A stretch of DNA of 64,000 nt from Mastigocoleus sp. MO_188.B34 (GCF_030065675.1 NZ_JASJDK010000001.1:1-64000), one strand, 5' to 3'; counted from the first letter of the stretch, positions 1 through 10,236 are shown. Notes: generated by a model not told the origin, from the sequence alone. Translations and numbers: made by a program.

Positions 1-621
1 GCCCGAGGAATTAGTAGAGCTGCACGGGAAAAGAAAGCTAGTTTGATTGTTATGGGGTGGGGTAAGCGTACTGGTATTAGAGCACGTTTATTTGGCAACG
101 TAATTGATAGTGTTGTTGGTTCATCCCATTGTCCAGTAGCAATTTCTCGTTTGATGGAATCTCCATCAAAAATTCAGCGTATTTTAGTACCTGTCGAAAA
201 CTTGATGGCAGCAACCCCATTACCTGTACAAATTGCCCAGATTTTTGCAGAAGCAAATAAAGCTCAAGTTACGGTATTGAATGTCTGCGAACGTCGCACT
301 AGTTCTAGTAAAATCGCTTCTAGACGTTCCCAACTTAATTCTTTTGTATCCAAGGTTGGTCTAACAAATCCACCCGAAGTTCAAATTATTGCCCACGAAA
401 ACACTACCCAAGCGATTTTACAAGCTGCAAGGTTATACGATTTGGTAATTCTACCTTTTATCCGCAACCGTAATGTTCCTGGTGGTTTAGCAATTAGTGA
501 TGTTACCAACCAATTAGCCAGACAGTTAACTTGTTCGATCATTATGTTAGGGGAACCTCAACGTGCTTTTGCACCCGTCTTTTCACCTGAAGTTTCCAGT
601 GAGAGAGTTATTGTTAGATAA
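1..621 (+). CDS. Universal-stress (USP) domain protein, C-terminal part; probably the tail of a cation/proton antiporter
   Basis: The frame is open from the first base of the window, so this gene is cut at its 5' end; the TTG at 43 is not a convincing start. The visible ~206 residues begin at the end of one USP-like domain: the stretch GIRARLFGNV followed by DSVVGSSHCPVAI matches the G-x(2)-G-x(9)-G-S/T nucleotide-binding loop of UspA-family proteins. A second USP-like unit starts at IQRILVPVENL and seems to lack the glycine loop. In cyanobacteria such tandem USP tails commonly end CPA-type Na+/H+ antiporters, so the missing part may be a membrane transporter; this is inference because no membrane segment is visible here. 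The gene ends with TAA. Confidence 0.6.
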   Translation, partial: ARGISRAAREKKASLIVMGWGKRTGIRARLFGNVIDSVVGSSHCPVAISRLMESPSKIQRILVPVENLMAATPLPVQIAQIFAEANKAQVTVLNVCERRTSSSKIASRRSQLNSFVSKVGLTNPPEVQIIAHENTTQAILQAARLYDLVILPFIRNRNVPGGLAISDVTNQLARQLTCSIIMLGEPQRAFAPVFSPEVSSERVIVR

Positions 622-1411
622 TTTTGATTTATACTGCGATTGGCCAACATATTTTTAATCTTTCCCATATGTTACGTACCTGGGATTTGAATGTGCGTGC
701 CATAACTAAAATACAAAATCAATTTGTTGTGTTGTACTACCCAGTCGAGCTACGACATTAACAAAACCTCAAATCTAATAATCAGCAACGTAAAATTTCG
801 ATTGCCAGATTTTTAGTCACAGGCACAATATGTTTTAATTCGCGCCTATTGGCATAAGTAACTAGCACTTTTTTTTAGATCAGGACTTACGCAGTCATTA
901 CGAGAAATGAGGTATTTGGGATTGCTATTTCCTAACGGAAATTCTAGAGCCTGCGGCGACTACCTTACGGATCCGCTAACCTTGCGTCGCAATGACTATA
1001 ATTACGTTGTTCGTGCGTAAGTCCTATAAATAATTGAAGAAACTTAGAAAATCTGTATTTTATAGATGGATTATTAAGTACAAATATTTTTGATTTTCGA
1101 TTGTCGATTTTATGTAATTTAAGATATTTTTGCTGAAAAAGTATATGATTTTAGATCTATTGAATTAGAAAATCTCAAATACAATAATTGTATCATCCGA
1201 AACTATAAATCAAGTATAAACACTTGTATAGTATAAGATGAAAAAAAGTTACGAAAGACAATCCATTTCATTTATTTTCTAAAAATTTTAATGGTATTAG
1301 ATATCCATTGTTTAGAGTTTCCTGTATTGGATTTTCCCTGTTTGGGTGGGTAACCTAAAATTAAGTGTGATTCTAATTAGTGTAAATATTGTGTAAGTAA
1401 TTGGTAAATTT
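622..1411. other. 790-bp intergenic region with a MITE-like element
   Basis: No credible reading frame. It holds the inverted-repeat element at 882-1025 (listed separately); the remainder is AT-rich and probably contains the promoter of the decarboxylase gene at 1412, though I could not pick a confident -10/-35 pair. Confidence 0.6.
882..1025. repeat. MITE-like element, family A (12-bp terminal inverted repeat)
   Basis: AGGACTTACGCA at 882-893 is repeated in perfect inverted orientation as TGCGTAAGTCCT at 1014-1025, with further inner pairing (GTCATT near 894 and AATGAC near 991). The interior carries a GC-rich block starting GAGCCTGCGGCG at 947-958. A related element with nearly the same ends lies at 19326-19449. 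There is no coding capacity, so this is a non-autonomous, transposon-derived or structural repeat. Confidence 0.75.
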
Positions 1412-2368
1412 ATGAGAATATTAGTAACTGGCGGAGCAGGATTTATTGGTTCCCACCTTGTCGATAGATTGATGGATGAAGGACACGAGGTCATCTGTCT
1501 AGATAATTTTTATACTGGGCACAAAAGAAATCTCCTCAAATGGCTGGGCAACCCTTATTTTGAACTCATTCGCCACGATATTACAGAACCAATACGTTTA
1601 GAAGTAGATCAAATCTATCATTTGGCTTGTCCTGCTTCTCCAGTTCATTATCAGTACAACCCAGTAAAGACAGTTAAAACAAATGTCATGGGAACACTGA
1701 ATATGTTGGGATTGGCAAAGCGGGTGAAAGCTAGACTGTTGTTAGCTTCTACTAGTGAAGTTTACGGAGATCCAGAGGTACATCCTCAGAATGAGGAATA
1801 TTGGGGAAATGTTAACCCAATTGGAATACGTTCTTGCTACGACGAAGGTAAGCGTATTGCTGAAACTTTAACTTTCGACTACTACAGACAAAATAACGTT
1901 GATGTTCGAGTTGCTCGTATTTTTAATACTTATGGTCCCCGAATGTTAGAAAATGATGGCAGAGTTGTAAGTAACTTTATTGTTCAGGCTTTGAAGGGAA
2001 CGCCATTAACAGTTTATGGAAATGGTTCTCAAACTCGAAGCTTTTGTTACGTTTCTAACTTGGTCGAAGGGTTAATCCGACTGATGAATAACGAATACAT
2101 TGGTCCAATAAATCTGGGTAATCCTGATGAATATACTATTTTGGAATTGGCGCAAACCATACAAAATATGATAAACCCAGAAGTAGAAATTAAGTTTGAG
2201 CCATTACCTTCCGACGATCCTCGTCGTCGTCGTCCTGACATTACCAAAGCAAAAACTTTGTTGAATTGGGAACCTACTGTTCCACTACAAGAGGGCTTAA
2301 AACTTACAATAGAGGATTTCCGACAACGAGTAAAAACTGAAAAAAAACTAGCTATTAGTGCTCAATAG
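1412..2368 (+). CDS. UDP-glucuronate decarboxylase (UDP-xylose synthase), extended SDR family
   Basis: A 318-residue cytoplasmic enzyme expected to convert UDP-glucuronate to UDP-xylose, a donor for cell-wall or exopolysaccharide synthesis. The Rossmann motif GGAGFIG is at residues 7-13, and the catalytic SDR pair Y143/K147 lies in [11 protein letters not shown]. The segment [10 protein letters not shown] and the late DDPRRRRPD stretch are typical of the UXS/UGD-like SDR branch, and length is normal. The next gene on the same strand is UDP-glucose 6-dehydrogenase, which makes its substrate, so the two form a pathway pair although 610 bp separate them. dTDP-glucose 4,6-dehydratase is a less likely alternative because of the short length and the [13 protein letters not shown] signature. 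No strong Shine-Dalgarno sequence precedes the ATG. Confidence 0.9.
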   Translation: MRILVTGGAGFIGSHLVDRLMDEGHEVICLDNFYTGHKRNLLKWLGNPYFELIRHDITEPIRLEVDQIYHLACPASPVHYQYNPVKTVKTNVMGTLNMLGLAKRVKARLLLASTSEVYGDPEVHPQNEEYWGNVNPIGIRSCYDEGKRIAETLTFDYYRQNNVDVRVARIFNTYGPRMLENDGRVVSNFIVQALKGTPLTVYGNGSQTRSFCYVSNLVEGLIRLMNNEYIGPINLGNPDEYTILELAQTIQNMINPEVEIKFEPLPSDDPRRRRPDITKAKTLLNWEPTVPLQEGLKLTIEDFRQRVKTEKKLAISAQ

Positions 2369-2978
2369 TAAAAAAATGTAGACTCTTAACTAGTGACTTT
2401 TGGCTACGAACCATTCATGAGATTCTAAAAACCTCTGCTTTGTAAGCAGAAAAATATCTGATTTTTTGCGATATCTAAATTTTTCGGGACAAAAGCTTAA
2501 CTAAAACTCCTGAATATCGATGCTTTCGGGTACTAGTAATTCTATTTCTTAATTCAGGTTGTCTAGCTTGGCGTTAAGCATAGAATTCGTTGGTTGCTAG
2601 AACCAGCTAAAAAGTTTGGATGATCAATTGTTCCAATTATATAGCTAACGCCATGGGACCCTCATAAAACTAATAAAATAGATTGCTGGCTACCAATTAC
2701 TGTTTAGTTATTAATCAAAAATTGCATTTGTATTTTTGTTTAGCTATATATCTAAAAACCAAAGTAATTAAGGTTGCATGAACGAGTTAAAAACTGTAAG
2801 GCTAGAACAGTTGATACGGTTTTGCTTTTAGTAATACCTTGCAGTTACAACCCAATTAGCAGCATCTTTTGGGAACCTGTTGATCAAAATCAGGGGAATC
2901 GATGGATGCTAATACTTGACATACTTCAGCGAAAGTTTCTACAAAAAAACCTCAAATCTATAGAGAGGAGTAAATTAA
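2369..2978. other. 610-bp intergenic region between the UDP-sugar genes
   Basis: No convincing gene; a 98-codon open frame at 2774-3070 overlaps the next gene in another frame and has no recognisable content. A small perfect hairpin (TCTGCTT-TGT-AAGCAGA, 2434-2450) lies 65 bp after the decarboxylase stop and may mark its transcript end, although no T-run follows directly. The rest is presumably leader and promoter of the dehydrogenase gene. Confidence 0.5.
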
Positions 2979-4379
2979 ATGCGTGTTTGCGTCATTGGTA
3001 CAGGATACGTTGGTTTAGTTACAGGCGCTTGCTTATCTCATATTGGGCACGATGTAATATGTGTAGATAACAATGAAGAGAAAGTAAAGCTAATGAAAGC
3101 TGGACGTTCGCCGATTTTCGAGCCGGGACTCTCGGAAATTATGCAGTCCGCCATTGAAGCAGGAAGAATTCAGTTTACTACAGATATTGCTGCAGGAGTG
3201 GCCCACGGGGAAATTTTATTTATTGCGGTGGGAACACCTCCCCTACCGACAGGTGAGAGCGATACTCGTTATGTAGAAGCGGTTGCTCGCAGTATTGGAA
3301 CTCATCTTAACGGTGGTTACAAAGTAATTGTTAATAAGTCTACAGTACCCATTGGTTCTGGTGATTGGGTAAGAATGATTGTCCTTGATGGAATTGCCGA
3401 ACGTCAAAAAACTTTAGTTGCTCCTGGTGCTGCAGTTAGCGAGCAGAAATTATCTGTAAGTGATGCTGACTTTGATGTTGTGAGCAATCCAGAATTCCTA
3501 CGGGAAGGTTCTGCTGTATACGATACATTCAATCCAGATAGAATTGTCCTTGGTGGTAATAGTACAAGGGCTACTGACCTCATGAAAAAATTGTACGCTC
3601 CTATTGTGGAACGTCAATTTGCTGAAGATAAGTCATTATCTCAAGTACCGGTTTTAGTTACCGACCTAAGTTCGGCGGAAATGATTAAATATGCTGCTAA
3701 TGCTTTCCTAGCAACCAAAATTAGCTTTATTAATGAAGTTGCTAATATTTGTGATCGCGTTGGTGCTGATGTCACCCAGGTAGCAAAAGGTATTGGTTTA
3801 GATTCCCGTATTGGTAATAAGTTTTTGCAAGCTGGTATTGGTTGGGGTGGTTCTTGTTTCCCCAAAGATGTATCAGCATTGGTTCATACTGCTGATGATT
3901 ATGGTTATGAAGCCCAATTACTCAAATCAGCTGTTAGTGTTAACCAACGTCAGCGTTTAATTGCTTTGGAAAAACTCCAGCAAGCATTAAAAATTCTCAA
4001 AGGTAAAACTGTTGGTTTGTTGGGTCTAACCTTCAAACCCGACACCGATGATATGCGTGATGCACCAGCATTAAATTTAATCGAACAACTAAATCGTTTG
4101 GGGGCTAAGGTTAAAGCTTACGACCCAATTGTTTCTCAGTCGGGAATGCGCGATGGTTTATCTGGTGTGTTAGTAGAAACTGACCCCGAGAGATTAGCTG
4201 ATGGCTGTGATGCTTTGGTATTGGTTACAGACTGGAATCAGTTTTCCAGCTTAGATTACGGCAAAATGGCAAAATTAATGGTCAATCCAGTAATGATTGA
4301 TGGTCGTAATTTCCTCGATCCTGAAACAATGGTTCGAGCTGGTTTTAAATACATTGGTGTAGGTCGTTCTTCTCGATAG
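2979..4379 (+). CDS. ugd: UDP-glucose 6-dehydrogenase
   Basis: A 466-residue cytoplasmic enzyme that oxidises UDP-glucose to UDP-glucuronate with two NAD+. The N-terminal Rossmann motif is GTGYVG (residues 7-12), the substrate-binding NPEFLREG motif is at 170-177, and the catalytic cysteine is C293 in GWGGSCFPKD. The C-terminal UDP-binding domain begins around GLTFKPDTDDMRDAP. Length is normal for the family. The ATG is preceded by AGAGGAG at proper distance. It supplies UDP-glucuronate to the decarboxylase encoded just upstream on the same strand. A strong hairpin terminator follows at 4466. Confidence 0.95.
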   Translation: MRVCVIGTGYVGLVTGACLSHIGHDVICVDNNEEKVKLMKAGRSPIFEPGLSEIMQSAIEAGRIQFTTDIAAGVAHGEILFIAVGTPPLPTGESDTRYVEAVARSIGTHLNGGYKVIVNKSTVPIGSGDWVRMIVLDGIAERQKTLVAPGAAVSEQKLSVSDADFDVVSNPEFLREGSAVYDTFNPDRIVLGGNSTRATDLMKKLYAPIVERQFAEDKSLSQVPVLVTDLSSAEMIKYAANAFLATKISFINEVANICDRVGADVTQVAKGIGLDSRIGNKFLQAGIGWGGSCFPKDVSALVHTADDYGYEAQLLKSAVSVNQRQRLIALEKLQQALKILKGKTVGLLGLTFKPDTDDMRDAPALNLIEQLNRLGAKVKAYDPIVSQSGMRDGLSGVLVETDPERLADGCDALVLVTDWNQFSSLDYGKMAKLMVNPVMIDGRNFLDPETMVRAGFKYIGVGRSSR

Positions 4380-4465
4380 TTAGCGCAAGCTTTATACACC
4401 CAATAGCTAATTATTAGTTTGTTGTATAAGTTTCATTCACAAGTCTTATTCACAAACTTTAAAAG

Positions 4466-4510
4466 TCTGTAGAGTTGCACAGTGGTCAGTCTCTACAGAT
4501 TTTTATTTTC
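4466..4510 (+). terminator. Rho-independent terminator after ugd
   Basis: A perfect 9-bp stem (TCTGTAGAG at 4466-4474 with CTCTACAGA at 4491-4499, 16-nt loop) is followed by TTTTTATTTT. It lies between ugd and the convergent chrA gene; the A-run before the stem means it could also stop chrA transcripts from the other strand. Confidence 0.8.
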
Positions 4511-4523
4511 ACTCAAATAAATA

Positions 4524-5699
4524 TCAAAAATTCAAAATACCTTTCAGTACAAAACCAGCTATAGCCCCACCAAGAACAATCCAAATAGCATTTAATCGCG
4601 TGCGGACAACTAAGATCCCTGCGACTAAACTTATGAGTGCTGCAAACCAATCAATGCTAAGACCATCGATAAAAATTCCCCCAGCTAGTTTTATGGTTAC
4701 AAATAGCATCAATGCTACAGAACTAATATTTACTGCGTCTAGAAACGCTCCCATCCAGCGCGAAGCCCGCAAATGGTGAATAATAGGGTTAAGGATGGCA
4801 ACAAACACAAATGAAGGTAGAAATATTCCTAAAGTCGCTGCTAGTGCTCCAGGAATACCCGCTATTACATAGCCAATGAACGTTGCTGTAGATAAAACTG
4901 GACCGGGAGTAAACTGACCAATTGCGATCGCATCTAGTAACTGTTGTTGGGTTAACCAACCTAGACTATCAACTAGTTCCCCTTTCAAAAAAGCTACTAG
5001 AACGTATCCACTACCGTACAAAACACTACCAACTTTGAGGAAAAATAAAGCTATTTGCCACGGAGATATATTACTATTGACAGTTAAATTTGTAGTTGTT
5101 AAAACTGCAGAACTGGTCAGAGGAAAAAGTAAAATTGTAGCTCCCAGATTGCTAGTACATCTGAAGCGTAACCACAGCATTCCCAAAATTCCACCCAATA
5201 GCAGGGAAATTAGTTCATTTAGACCTAAAAATAATCCTAATAATACAATCGAACCAATAACTACTAATTGACGACTTTTTGCAGCTCTTTTTCCCAAACG
5301 CCACATTGCCCCAAAGATAATAGCTAAAATAGCTGGCTTGATTCCATATAAGAAGGGAGAAACTTCAGGTAATTGCCCAAATTGTACGTATATCCAAGCA
5401 AAACCAGCAGTGACCAATACTGCTGGAAAAATAAAACAAACTCCTGCAACAATTAGCCCTAACAATCCAGAATGAATGTAACCGATGTGTATTGCTATTT
5501 CCGTAGAGTTAGGTCCAGGAATTAAATTTGTTGCCCCAATTAAATCTAAGTAGTTTTCCCGAGTTAACCATCTCTTGCGGTTAACAACTTCATCCTCCAT
5601 CATGGCAATGTGAGCCGCTGGACCTCCAAAACCTATCAATCCGAGCTTGAAGAATGATGTAGCCAGTTCTCGTAAGCGGGAAGTTGTGGGTTCGCTCAT
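4524..5699 (-). CDS. chrA: Chromate transporter family (CHR/ChrA) membrane protein
   Basis: A 391-residue polytopic inner-membrane protein made of two homologous CHR halves. The first half carries FFKLGLIGFGGPAAH near residue 18 and NLIPGPNSTEIAIHIGY near residue 57; the second half repeats the pattern with FFLKVGSVLYGSGYV and GQFTPGPVLSTATFIGY. Two-domain CHR proteins are reported chromate exporters in some bacteria, but in cyanobacteria the substrate is often unproven; sulfate-like oxyanion transport is an alternative. It stands alone, convergent with ugd. Confidence 0.85.
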   Translation of the reverse strand: MSEPTTSRLRELATSFFKLGLIGFGGPAAHIAMMEDEVVNRKRWLTRENYLDLIGATNLIPGPNSTEIAIHIGYIHSGLLGLIVAGVCFIFPAVLVTAGFAWIYVQFGQLPEVSPFLYGIKPAILAIIFGAMWRLGKRAAKSRQLVVIGSIVLLGLFLGLNELISLLLGGILGMLWLRFRCTSNLGATILLFPLTSSAVLTTTNLTVNSNISPWQIALFFLKVGSVLYGSGYVLVAFLKGELVDSLGWLTQQQLLDAIAIGQFTPGPVLSTATFIGYVIAGIPGALAATLGIFLPSFVFVAILNPIIHHLRASRWMGAFLDAVNISSVALMLFVTIKLAGGIFIDGLSIDWFAALISLVAGILVVRTRLNAIWIVLGGAIAGFVLKGILNF

Positions 5700-6054
5700 G
5701 ACGAAGGATTGATTAAAATATAGATTTTAAAAATTTATGTTGTTGTCATCTTATCAAGTGATTGCTTCAAGCCTCAAAGACTTGATAATACATTTATTTG
5801 AACCTTGCCGTAGAATCTACGGAAAACAGTTGAATATACTTAAAAAGACAAAGTTTATAGATTTCGTGATGATTAAAATTCCAAATTAAACGATCCAGAT
5901 GAAAATGTTTAGATAAAAACTTCTGGGTTACAAGTTTTAGCTGACAAAATTTGATTTACAGAGTTTTACTCGCAAAGTTTTACTCACAAAGTTTTATTTG
6001 CAAAGTTTTATTTGCAAAGTTTGACTCGCAAAACTTCAATTCAAAAAATCTAGC
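5700..6054. other. 355-bp intergenic region with a 14-bp tandem repeat
   Basis: Upstream of chrA and downstream of the DUF2993 gene, both on the minus strand. It contains the tandem repeat at 5959-6042; nothing else is recognisable. Confidence 0.5.
5959..6042. repeat. 14-bp tandem repeat, six copies
   Basis: Six consecutive 14-bp units of consensus CAAAGTTTTACTCG occupy 5959-6042. The third and fourth copies (5987-6000 and 6001-6014) are identical and the outer ones diverge. The array ends 12 bp beyond the stop codon of the DUF2993 gene, in its 3' untranslated region. Confidence 0.85.
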
Positions 6055-6849
6055 CTAACCGGTTTTAGGAATCCTTTCAATCTCAGCATATCCACTGAAA
6101 ATAAGCTTTTTCCCTTCTGTCTGCAAACGATTAAGCCGCATCTTGACCCCATCAAGGTCAAACCGATCCAGGTCAACCATATTATCCAAAATTTTCGCTA
6201 GCGCCATACTCAAAGTTTGAGAAATTTCTTTTTGCTCTGCAGGTACTGCGTCCAGTTCAACTTGAGGATTTTGAAATGAAACTCGTCGCCGTTTTTCAAT
6301 TCCTATAGTTACTACCATACTCAACGGGATTAGTTCGCCACTACTCAAATCCGCTTGAGCTAAAATCCTGAGTTGATTTTCTGATAACAGTTCTACCTTT
6401 ACTTCAGGAAAAGAGACTGGTTTACCACCAGATAATTCAGTTAATTCTGGTACAGAAAGATTAATCAAGCGTTTTTTAACCAGTTCCGCTGTGAAAGCAT
6501 GATTAATACCCTCTTGTGAGAGAATGACCTGAGCAATTGCTTGGGTAGGTTGCTTCAAGCGCAATTTTCCACTCAAAACCGAGGCAAAATCAATTGAAAC
6601 AGCATCGGTTTCAAAGGACATTTCTTCAACAGCAAAATCTTTGCGAATGACCAAGCCACGACCATTCATTTTGAAGCTATCGATGCTACCCTGCAGTAAC
6701 TTGCTGGAAGGATAACAACGGACGACCACTTCAACTAACTCGCTTTTGCTAAACAAGTGGCGAATAGTTTGACTCGCAACTGTGTTGAGCATTTGCTCGC
6801 CCCAGTCGGTACCTTTTTCATTGGTGAAACCAGTAAGTCCGCCAAACAT
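6055..6849 (-). CDS. DUF2993 (LmeA-like) domain protein
   Basis: A 264-residue protein of the DUF2993 family common in cyanobacteria. Typical features are an N-terminal part followed by alternating beta-strands with conserved pieces such as SIDFASVLSGKLRLKQPTQA (around residues 85-105) and a late SMVVTIGIEKRRRVSFQNPQVEL. Family members related to actinobacterial LmeA are thought to be lipid-binding, envelope-associated proteins, but the cyanobacterial function is unknown. No clear signal peptide is visible (the N-terminus MFGGLTGFTNEKGTDWGEQML is polar), so a cytoplasmic or peripheral location is likely. Single gene with a 14-bp tandem array in its 3' flank. Confidence 0.75.
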   Translation of the reverse strand: MFGGLTGFTNEKGTDWGEQMLNTVASQTIRHLFSKSELVEVVVRCYPSSKLLQGSIDSFKMNGRGLVIRKDFAVEEMSFETDAVSIDFASVLSGKLRLKQPTQAIAQVILSQEGINHAFTAELVKKRLINLSVPELTELSGGKPVSFPEVKVELLSENQLRILAQADLSSGELIPLSMVVTIGIEKRRRVSFQNPQVELDAVPAEQKEISQTLSMALAKILDNMVDLDRFDLDGVKMRLNRLQTEGKKLIFSGYAEIERIPKTG

Positions 6850-7265
6850 GTAGTGTTAAGTATTTAGAACTTCTTTGTATTTTTGTAACAAATTGCGGCG
6901 GATGCAGCAAGCTTCTAGAGATTGATTGTACTAATATGTGAGCAAAAAGATTATGAACTATGGGTAAATAAAGTTTTATTTCTTATTCTAATTATTTTGT
7001 GGCACCTATGACTTGCGGAATATCAAAAAAGTATGATTTTGACTGTCAATTCTGGTTTGAGAAGATTGGACTCACTGCAATTACAGCAATACACGAGCAG
7101 GGCTTAAACTACTCGTTTTGTTGTTGATAGATAGAATTTTATTATTTCTTGACAATTTTATTACTGAGAAAAACTTTAAGATTTAATTAAATTGCTTTGT
7201 CAGGAAATAACTACCAAATTTATTTTTTATTTGCACTTTTTATTCTCAAGTTCTAACTTACGGAA
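6850..7265. other. 416-bp intergenic region, nothing recognised
   Basis: AT-rich sequence between two minus-strand genes, presumably the 3' untranslated end of cinA and the promoter of the DUF2993 gene. I see no reading frame, strong hairpin or repeat. Confidence 0.4.
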
Positions 7266-8516
7266 TTATTGATGTATTAATTTTTGCCGTAAGTTATTTA
7301 GGGCATTGCAAGTACTCAGATGACGAATTAAAGATCTGCCCCTTGTTGTACCAAATTGATACTCAAAGCTCTCCACCAGGCGGTCGGGTCCAGCTAAACC
7401 GATATACACCAAACCAACGGGTTTTGCTTCAGTACCACCATTTGGTCCCGCAACACCGGTAATACTAATTCCCCAGGTTGTCCCCAAGCGTTCTTTGACA
7501 CCGATTGCCATTTGCTCGGCGACTGTTGCACTTACTGCCCCAAATTCTTTCAAGTCATTAGGATTGATCCCTAATGCTTTTTCTTTGACAGAGTTATCGT
7601 AAGCAACAATTCCACCCCAAAAGTAATCGGAACTACCAGATATTTCTGTTAACATTTGCCCTAAACCACCTCCAGTACAAGACTCAGCGACAGAGAGGGT
7701 TTGTTTGGCGTTACGTAATAAGTTTCCAACAACAGAGGCTAAACTGTCACTATCGCTACCGTAGTAACTCACGCCAGCGATCTCTTGTAATTGCTTTTCT
7801 ACCGGTTGAATTAGTTTCTCGGCTTCTGCTTCTGATGTTGCTTTTGCAGAAACCCTTAGTTTAACTTCGCCTTTACTACTATATGGAGCAACTGTGGGAT
7901 TGGACAGGTTGAGATAAGAAGCTACTTTTTCCGCAAGAGCAGATTCAGCAATTCCCCAAAACCTTAAAGTTCGGCTATGAATAATGTCTTTACCCCATCC
8001 TTGACTTTTGAGGTAGGGTACAGCAGTTTCTCTCCACATCCCGTGCATTTCGCTTGGGACTCCAGGAAAAGTAAAAATTGAGATTCCCTGACGAGGTTCC
8101 CAAATAATTCCCGGTGCTGTACCCATGGGATTGGGGAGAATTTCTGCACCTTGGGGAATTAAAGCCTGTTTGCGGTTGCTAGGAGTCATAGTGCGTCCGC
8201 TTTTGGCATATTTCCTGGTAATATCCTCAATAATTTCTGGACGTTCGATTAAAGGTGCGCCAAAAAAATTGGCGATTGTTTCACAAGTTAAATCATCTGG
8301 GGTGGGACCTAACCCACCAGTAAAAATTAGTATATTTGCTCGGTTAATTGCAGTTTCTATTACTTGGTGTAACCTTTGATGATTGTCACCAACTACTGTT
8401 TGGTAATAGTGAGGTATGCCTAGTTTTGCCAATTCAATTGCCAAAAATTGAGCATTACGATTAAGAATATCTCCTAGCAGTAATTCGGTACCAACACAAA
8501 TTATTTCTGCACTCAT
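7266..8516 (-). CDS. cinA: CinA-family protein (competence/damage-inducible; nicotinamide-nucleotide amidohydrolase)
   Basis: A 416-residue two-domain protein. The N-terminal molybdopterin-binding-like (COG1058) domain has GTELLLGDILNRNAQ from residue 9 and FTGGLGPTPDDLT from 65. The C-terminal CinA domain, which in studied homologues deamidates NMN for pyridine-nucleotide salvage, has SVAESCTGGGLG and GVAGPNGGTEAKPVGLVYIGL. Full length and typical of cyanobacteria. It lies downstream of glyA on the same strand, with a 193-bp gap containing a hairpin. Confidence 0.93.
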   Translation of the reverse strand: MSAEIICVGTELLLGDILNRNAQFLAIELAKLGIPHYYQTVVGDNHQRLHQVIETAINRANILIFTGGLGPTPDDLTCETIANFFGAPLIERPEIIEDITRKYAKSGRTMTPSNRKQALIPQGAEILPNPMGTAPGIIWEPRQGISIFTFPGVPSEMHGMWRETAVPYLKSQGWGKDIIHSRTLRFWGIAESALAEKVASYLNLSNPTVAPYSSKGEVKLRVSAKATSEAEAEKLIQPVEKQLQEIAGVSYYGSDSDSLASVVGNLLRNAKQTLSVAESCTGGGLGQMLTEISGSSDYFWGGIVAYDNSVKEKALGINPNDLKEFGAVSATVAEQMAIGVKERLGTTWGISITGVAGPNGGTEAKPVGLVYIGLAGPDRLVESFEYQFGTTRGRSLIRHLSTCNALNNLRQKLIHQ

Positions 8517-8579
8517 GAAGTATTAAATAAATATTTTTTTTAGATCGCTTTGCTATATTACCGGACTTGCAGTAGAAAA

Positions 8580-8600
8580 CCCACGGCTTTTAGTCGTGGG
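8580..8600. repeat. Short hairpin resembling IS200/IS605-type end structures
   Basis: CCCACG at 8580-8585 pairs with CGTGGG at 8595-8600 around a 9-nt loop (GCTTTTAGT). This small palindrome (CCCACGGCTTTTAGTCGTGGG-type) recurs in cyanobacterial genomes, often near IS200/IS605 elements, but no transposase is present here. It lies between glyA and cinA and could act as a transcript-end hairpin. Confidence 0.45.
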
Positions 8601-8709
8601 ATTCGTTAAAAGTGAAAATATTTAGATACCTTATTGGAATGATCTGAAATTATGATGATTGCCACATTAGTATCTTCACATGCAATATCACTTTCCTATT
8701 ATGAAAACC

Positions 8710-9993
8710 TTACGCCATTGCTGGAACAGGAATTGTGATGTGGGGGTACAAAGGAAAGCGATCACACAATGATGCAACTCGTTTTCTGCAATCAGCAGCA
8801 ACTTCTTCAGAATCTGGAGATAACAAACGGTCAGCAATAATATTTGCAATTTCCATAAATTCCTCTGTACCAAGACCTCTAGTGGTCATTGCAGGAGAAC
8901 CTAAACGCAATCCACTGGTAACAAAGGGTGACTCTGGGTCGAAAGGTACGGTATTTTTGTTTGCAGTGATATTGACCCCACTGACCAAAGCATCAGCTTG
9001 TTTGCCAGTCATGTTAATGCACCGCAGATCGAGTAATGCTAAATGATTATCAGTACCGTTTGAGACTAATTTGAATTTGCGATTTTGTAACTGGGTAGCA
9101 AGAGCGCCTGCATTATCAATCACCTGTTGTGAATAGGTCTTAAATTCTGGCTTCAGAGCTTCGCCAAAAGCTACCGCTTTACCTGCAATTACATGCTCTA
9201 ACGGACCACCTTGAGTACCGGGGAACACAGCTTTGTTGAATTTTTTACCTAACTCAGGATCGTTAGTAAGAATTAAACCACCGCGAGGACCGCGTAAGGT
9301 TTTGTGAGTTGTGGTTGTGACAACATGACAATGGGGAATTGGGTCTGGATGCAAACCGCTAGCAACTAAGCCAGCAATATGAGCAATATCCGCTAACAAA
9401 TAAGCACCAACTTCATCAGCAATGCTGCGGAATTTTTCAAAGTCAATTAGACGTGGATAAGCTGAATAACCGCAAATAATGAGCTTGGGACGCTCCCTAA
9501 GCGCCAGCTCTCGGACTTGTTCGTAATCGAGTTGTTCAGTTTCTTGGCTGACACCGTAATGAACGACCTCAAACCATTTACCCGATACATTTACAGGAGA
9601 ACCATGGGTCAAGTGTCCTCCGTGGGACAAATCCATACCCATAATTTTGTCACCTGGCTGTAGCAGACTGAGAAAAACAGCAAAATTTGCCTGCGCGCCG
9701 GAATGAGGCTGAACATTAGCACTAGCAGCACCAAATAACTCCTTGGCGCGATCTATAGCTAACTGCTCAATTTTGTCAATAAATTCACAACCACCATAAT
9801 AGCGTTTACCAGGTAAACCTTCGGCATACTTGTTTGTGAGTACTGAACCTTGAGCAGCTAAAACAGCAGCAGAGGTAAAATTTTCACTCGCAATTAACTC
9901 CAAGTGTTCGCGTTGACGCTGGAGTTCTTGATCAATAAAACCGGCAACTACCGGGTCGGAAGAAGCAAGAAAATCTGAGTTATTTAAAGTCAC
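8710..9993 (-). CDS. glyA: Serine hydroxymethyltransferase
   Basis: A 427-residue PLP enzyme that interconverts serine and glycine while loading one-carbon units onto tetrahydrofolate; in cyanobacteria it also links to photorespiratory glycine. The PLP-binding lysine is K231 in [24 protein letters not shown] (32-39), [15 protein letters not shown] (54-68) and QPHSGAQAN (95-103) are family signatures. The start is a GTG at 9991-9993, preceded by GAAAGGAT about 10 nt upstream; the nearby ATG is out of frame. Confidence 0.97.
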   Translation of the reverse strand: MTLNNSDFLASSDPVVAGFIDQELQRQREHLELIASENFTSAAVLAAQGSVLTNKYAEGLPGKRYYGGCEFIDKIEQLAIDRAKELFGAASANVQPHSGAQANFAVFLSLLQPGDKIMGMDLSHGGHLTHGSPVNVSGKWFEVVHYGVSQETEQLDYEQVRELALRERPKLIICGYSAYPRLIDFEKFRSIADEVGAYLLADIAHIAGLVASGLHPDPIPHCHVVTTTTHKTLRGPRGGLILTNDPELGKKFNKAVFPGTQGGPLEHVIAGKAVAFGEALKPEFKTYSQQVIDNAGALATQLQNRKFKLVSNGTDNHLALLDLRCINMTGKQADALVSGVNITANKNTVPFDPESPFVTSGLRLGSPAMTTRGLGTEEFMEIANIIADRLLSPDSEEVAADCRKRVASLCDRFPLYPHITIPVPAMA

Positions 9994-10236
9994 GCATTCA
10001 ATCCTTTCACAAAATGAACTGTATTTTCCAAATTACAATTAATTTGACTACATCAAAATAACTTTTTTGTTTGTTTAGAAATTTTTAACTGTGATTTTTG
10101 TTTTGTGATTTTTGTTTTAATATTATCCGTTGTTAATGAAATGCAATGCAACGAAATAAAATGTAGAGTTTCCTGTCCTTGAGGGGTTTTACCAGTTAAA
10201 TTATAGGTAAATATGAGGATTCACAGGAGTAATGGA

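Noticed and set aside
2774-3070. 98-codon frame before ugd
   Set aside because: It overlaps the well-supported ugd start in another frame and has no recognisable content.
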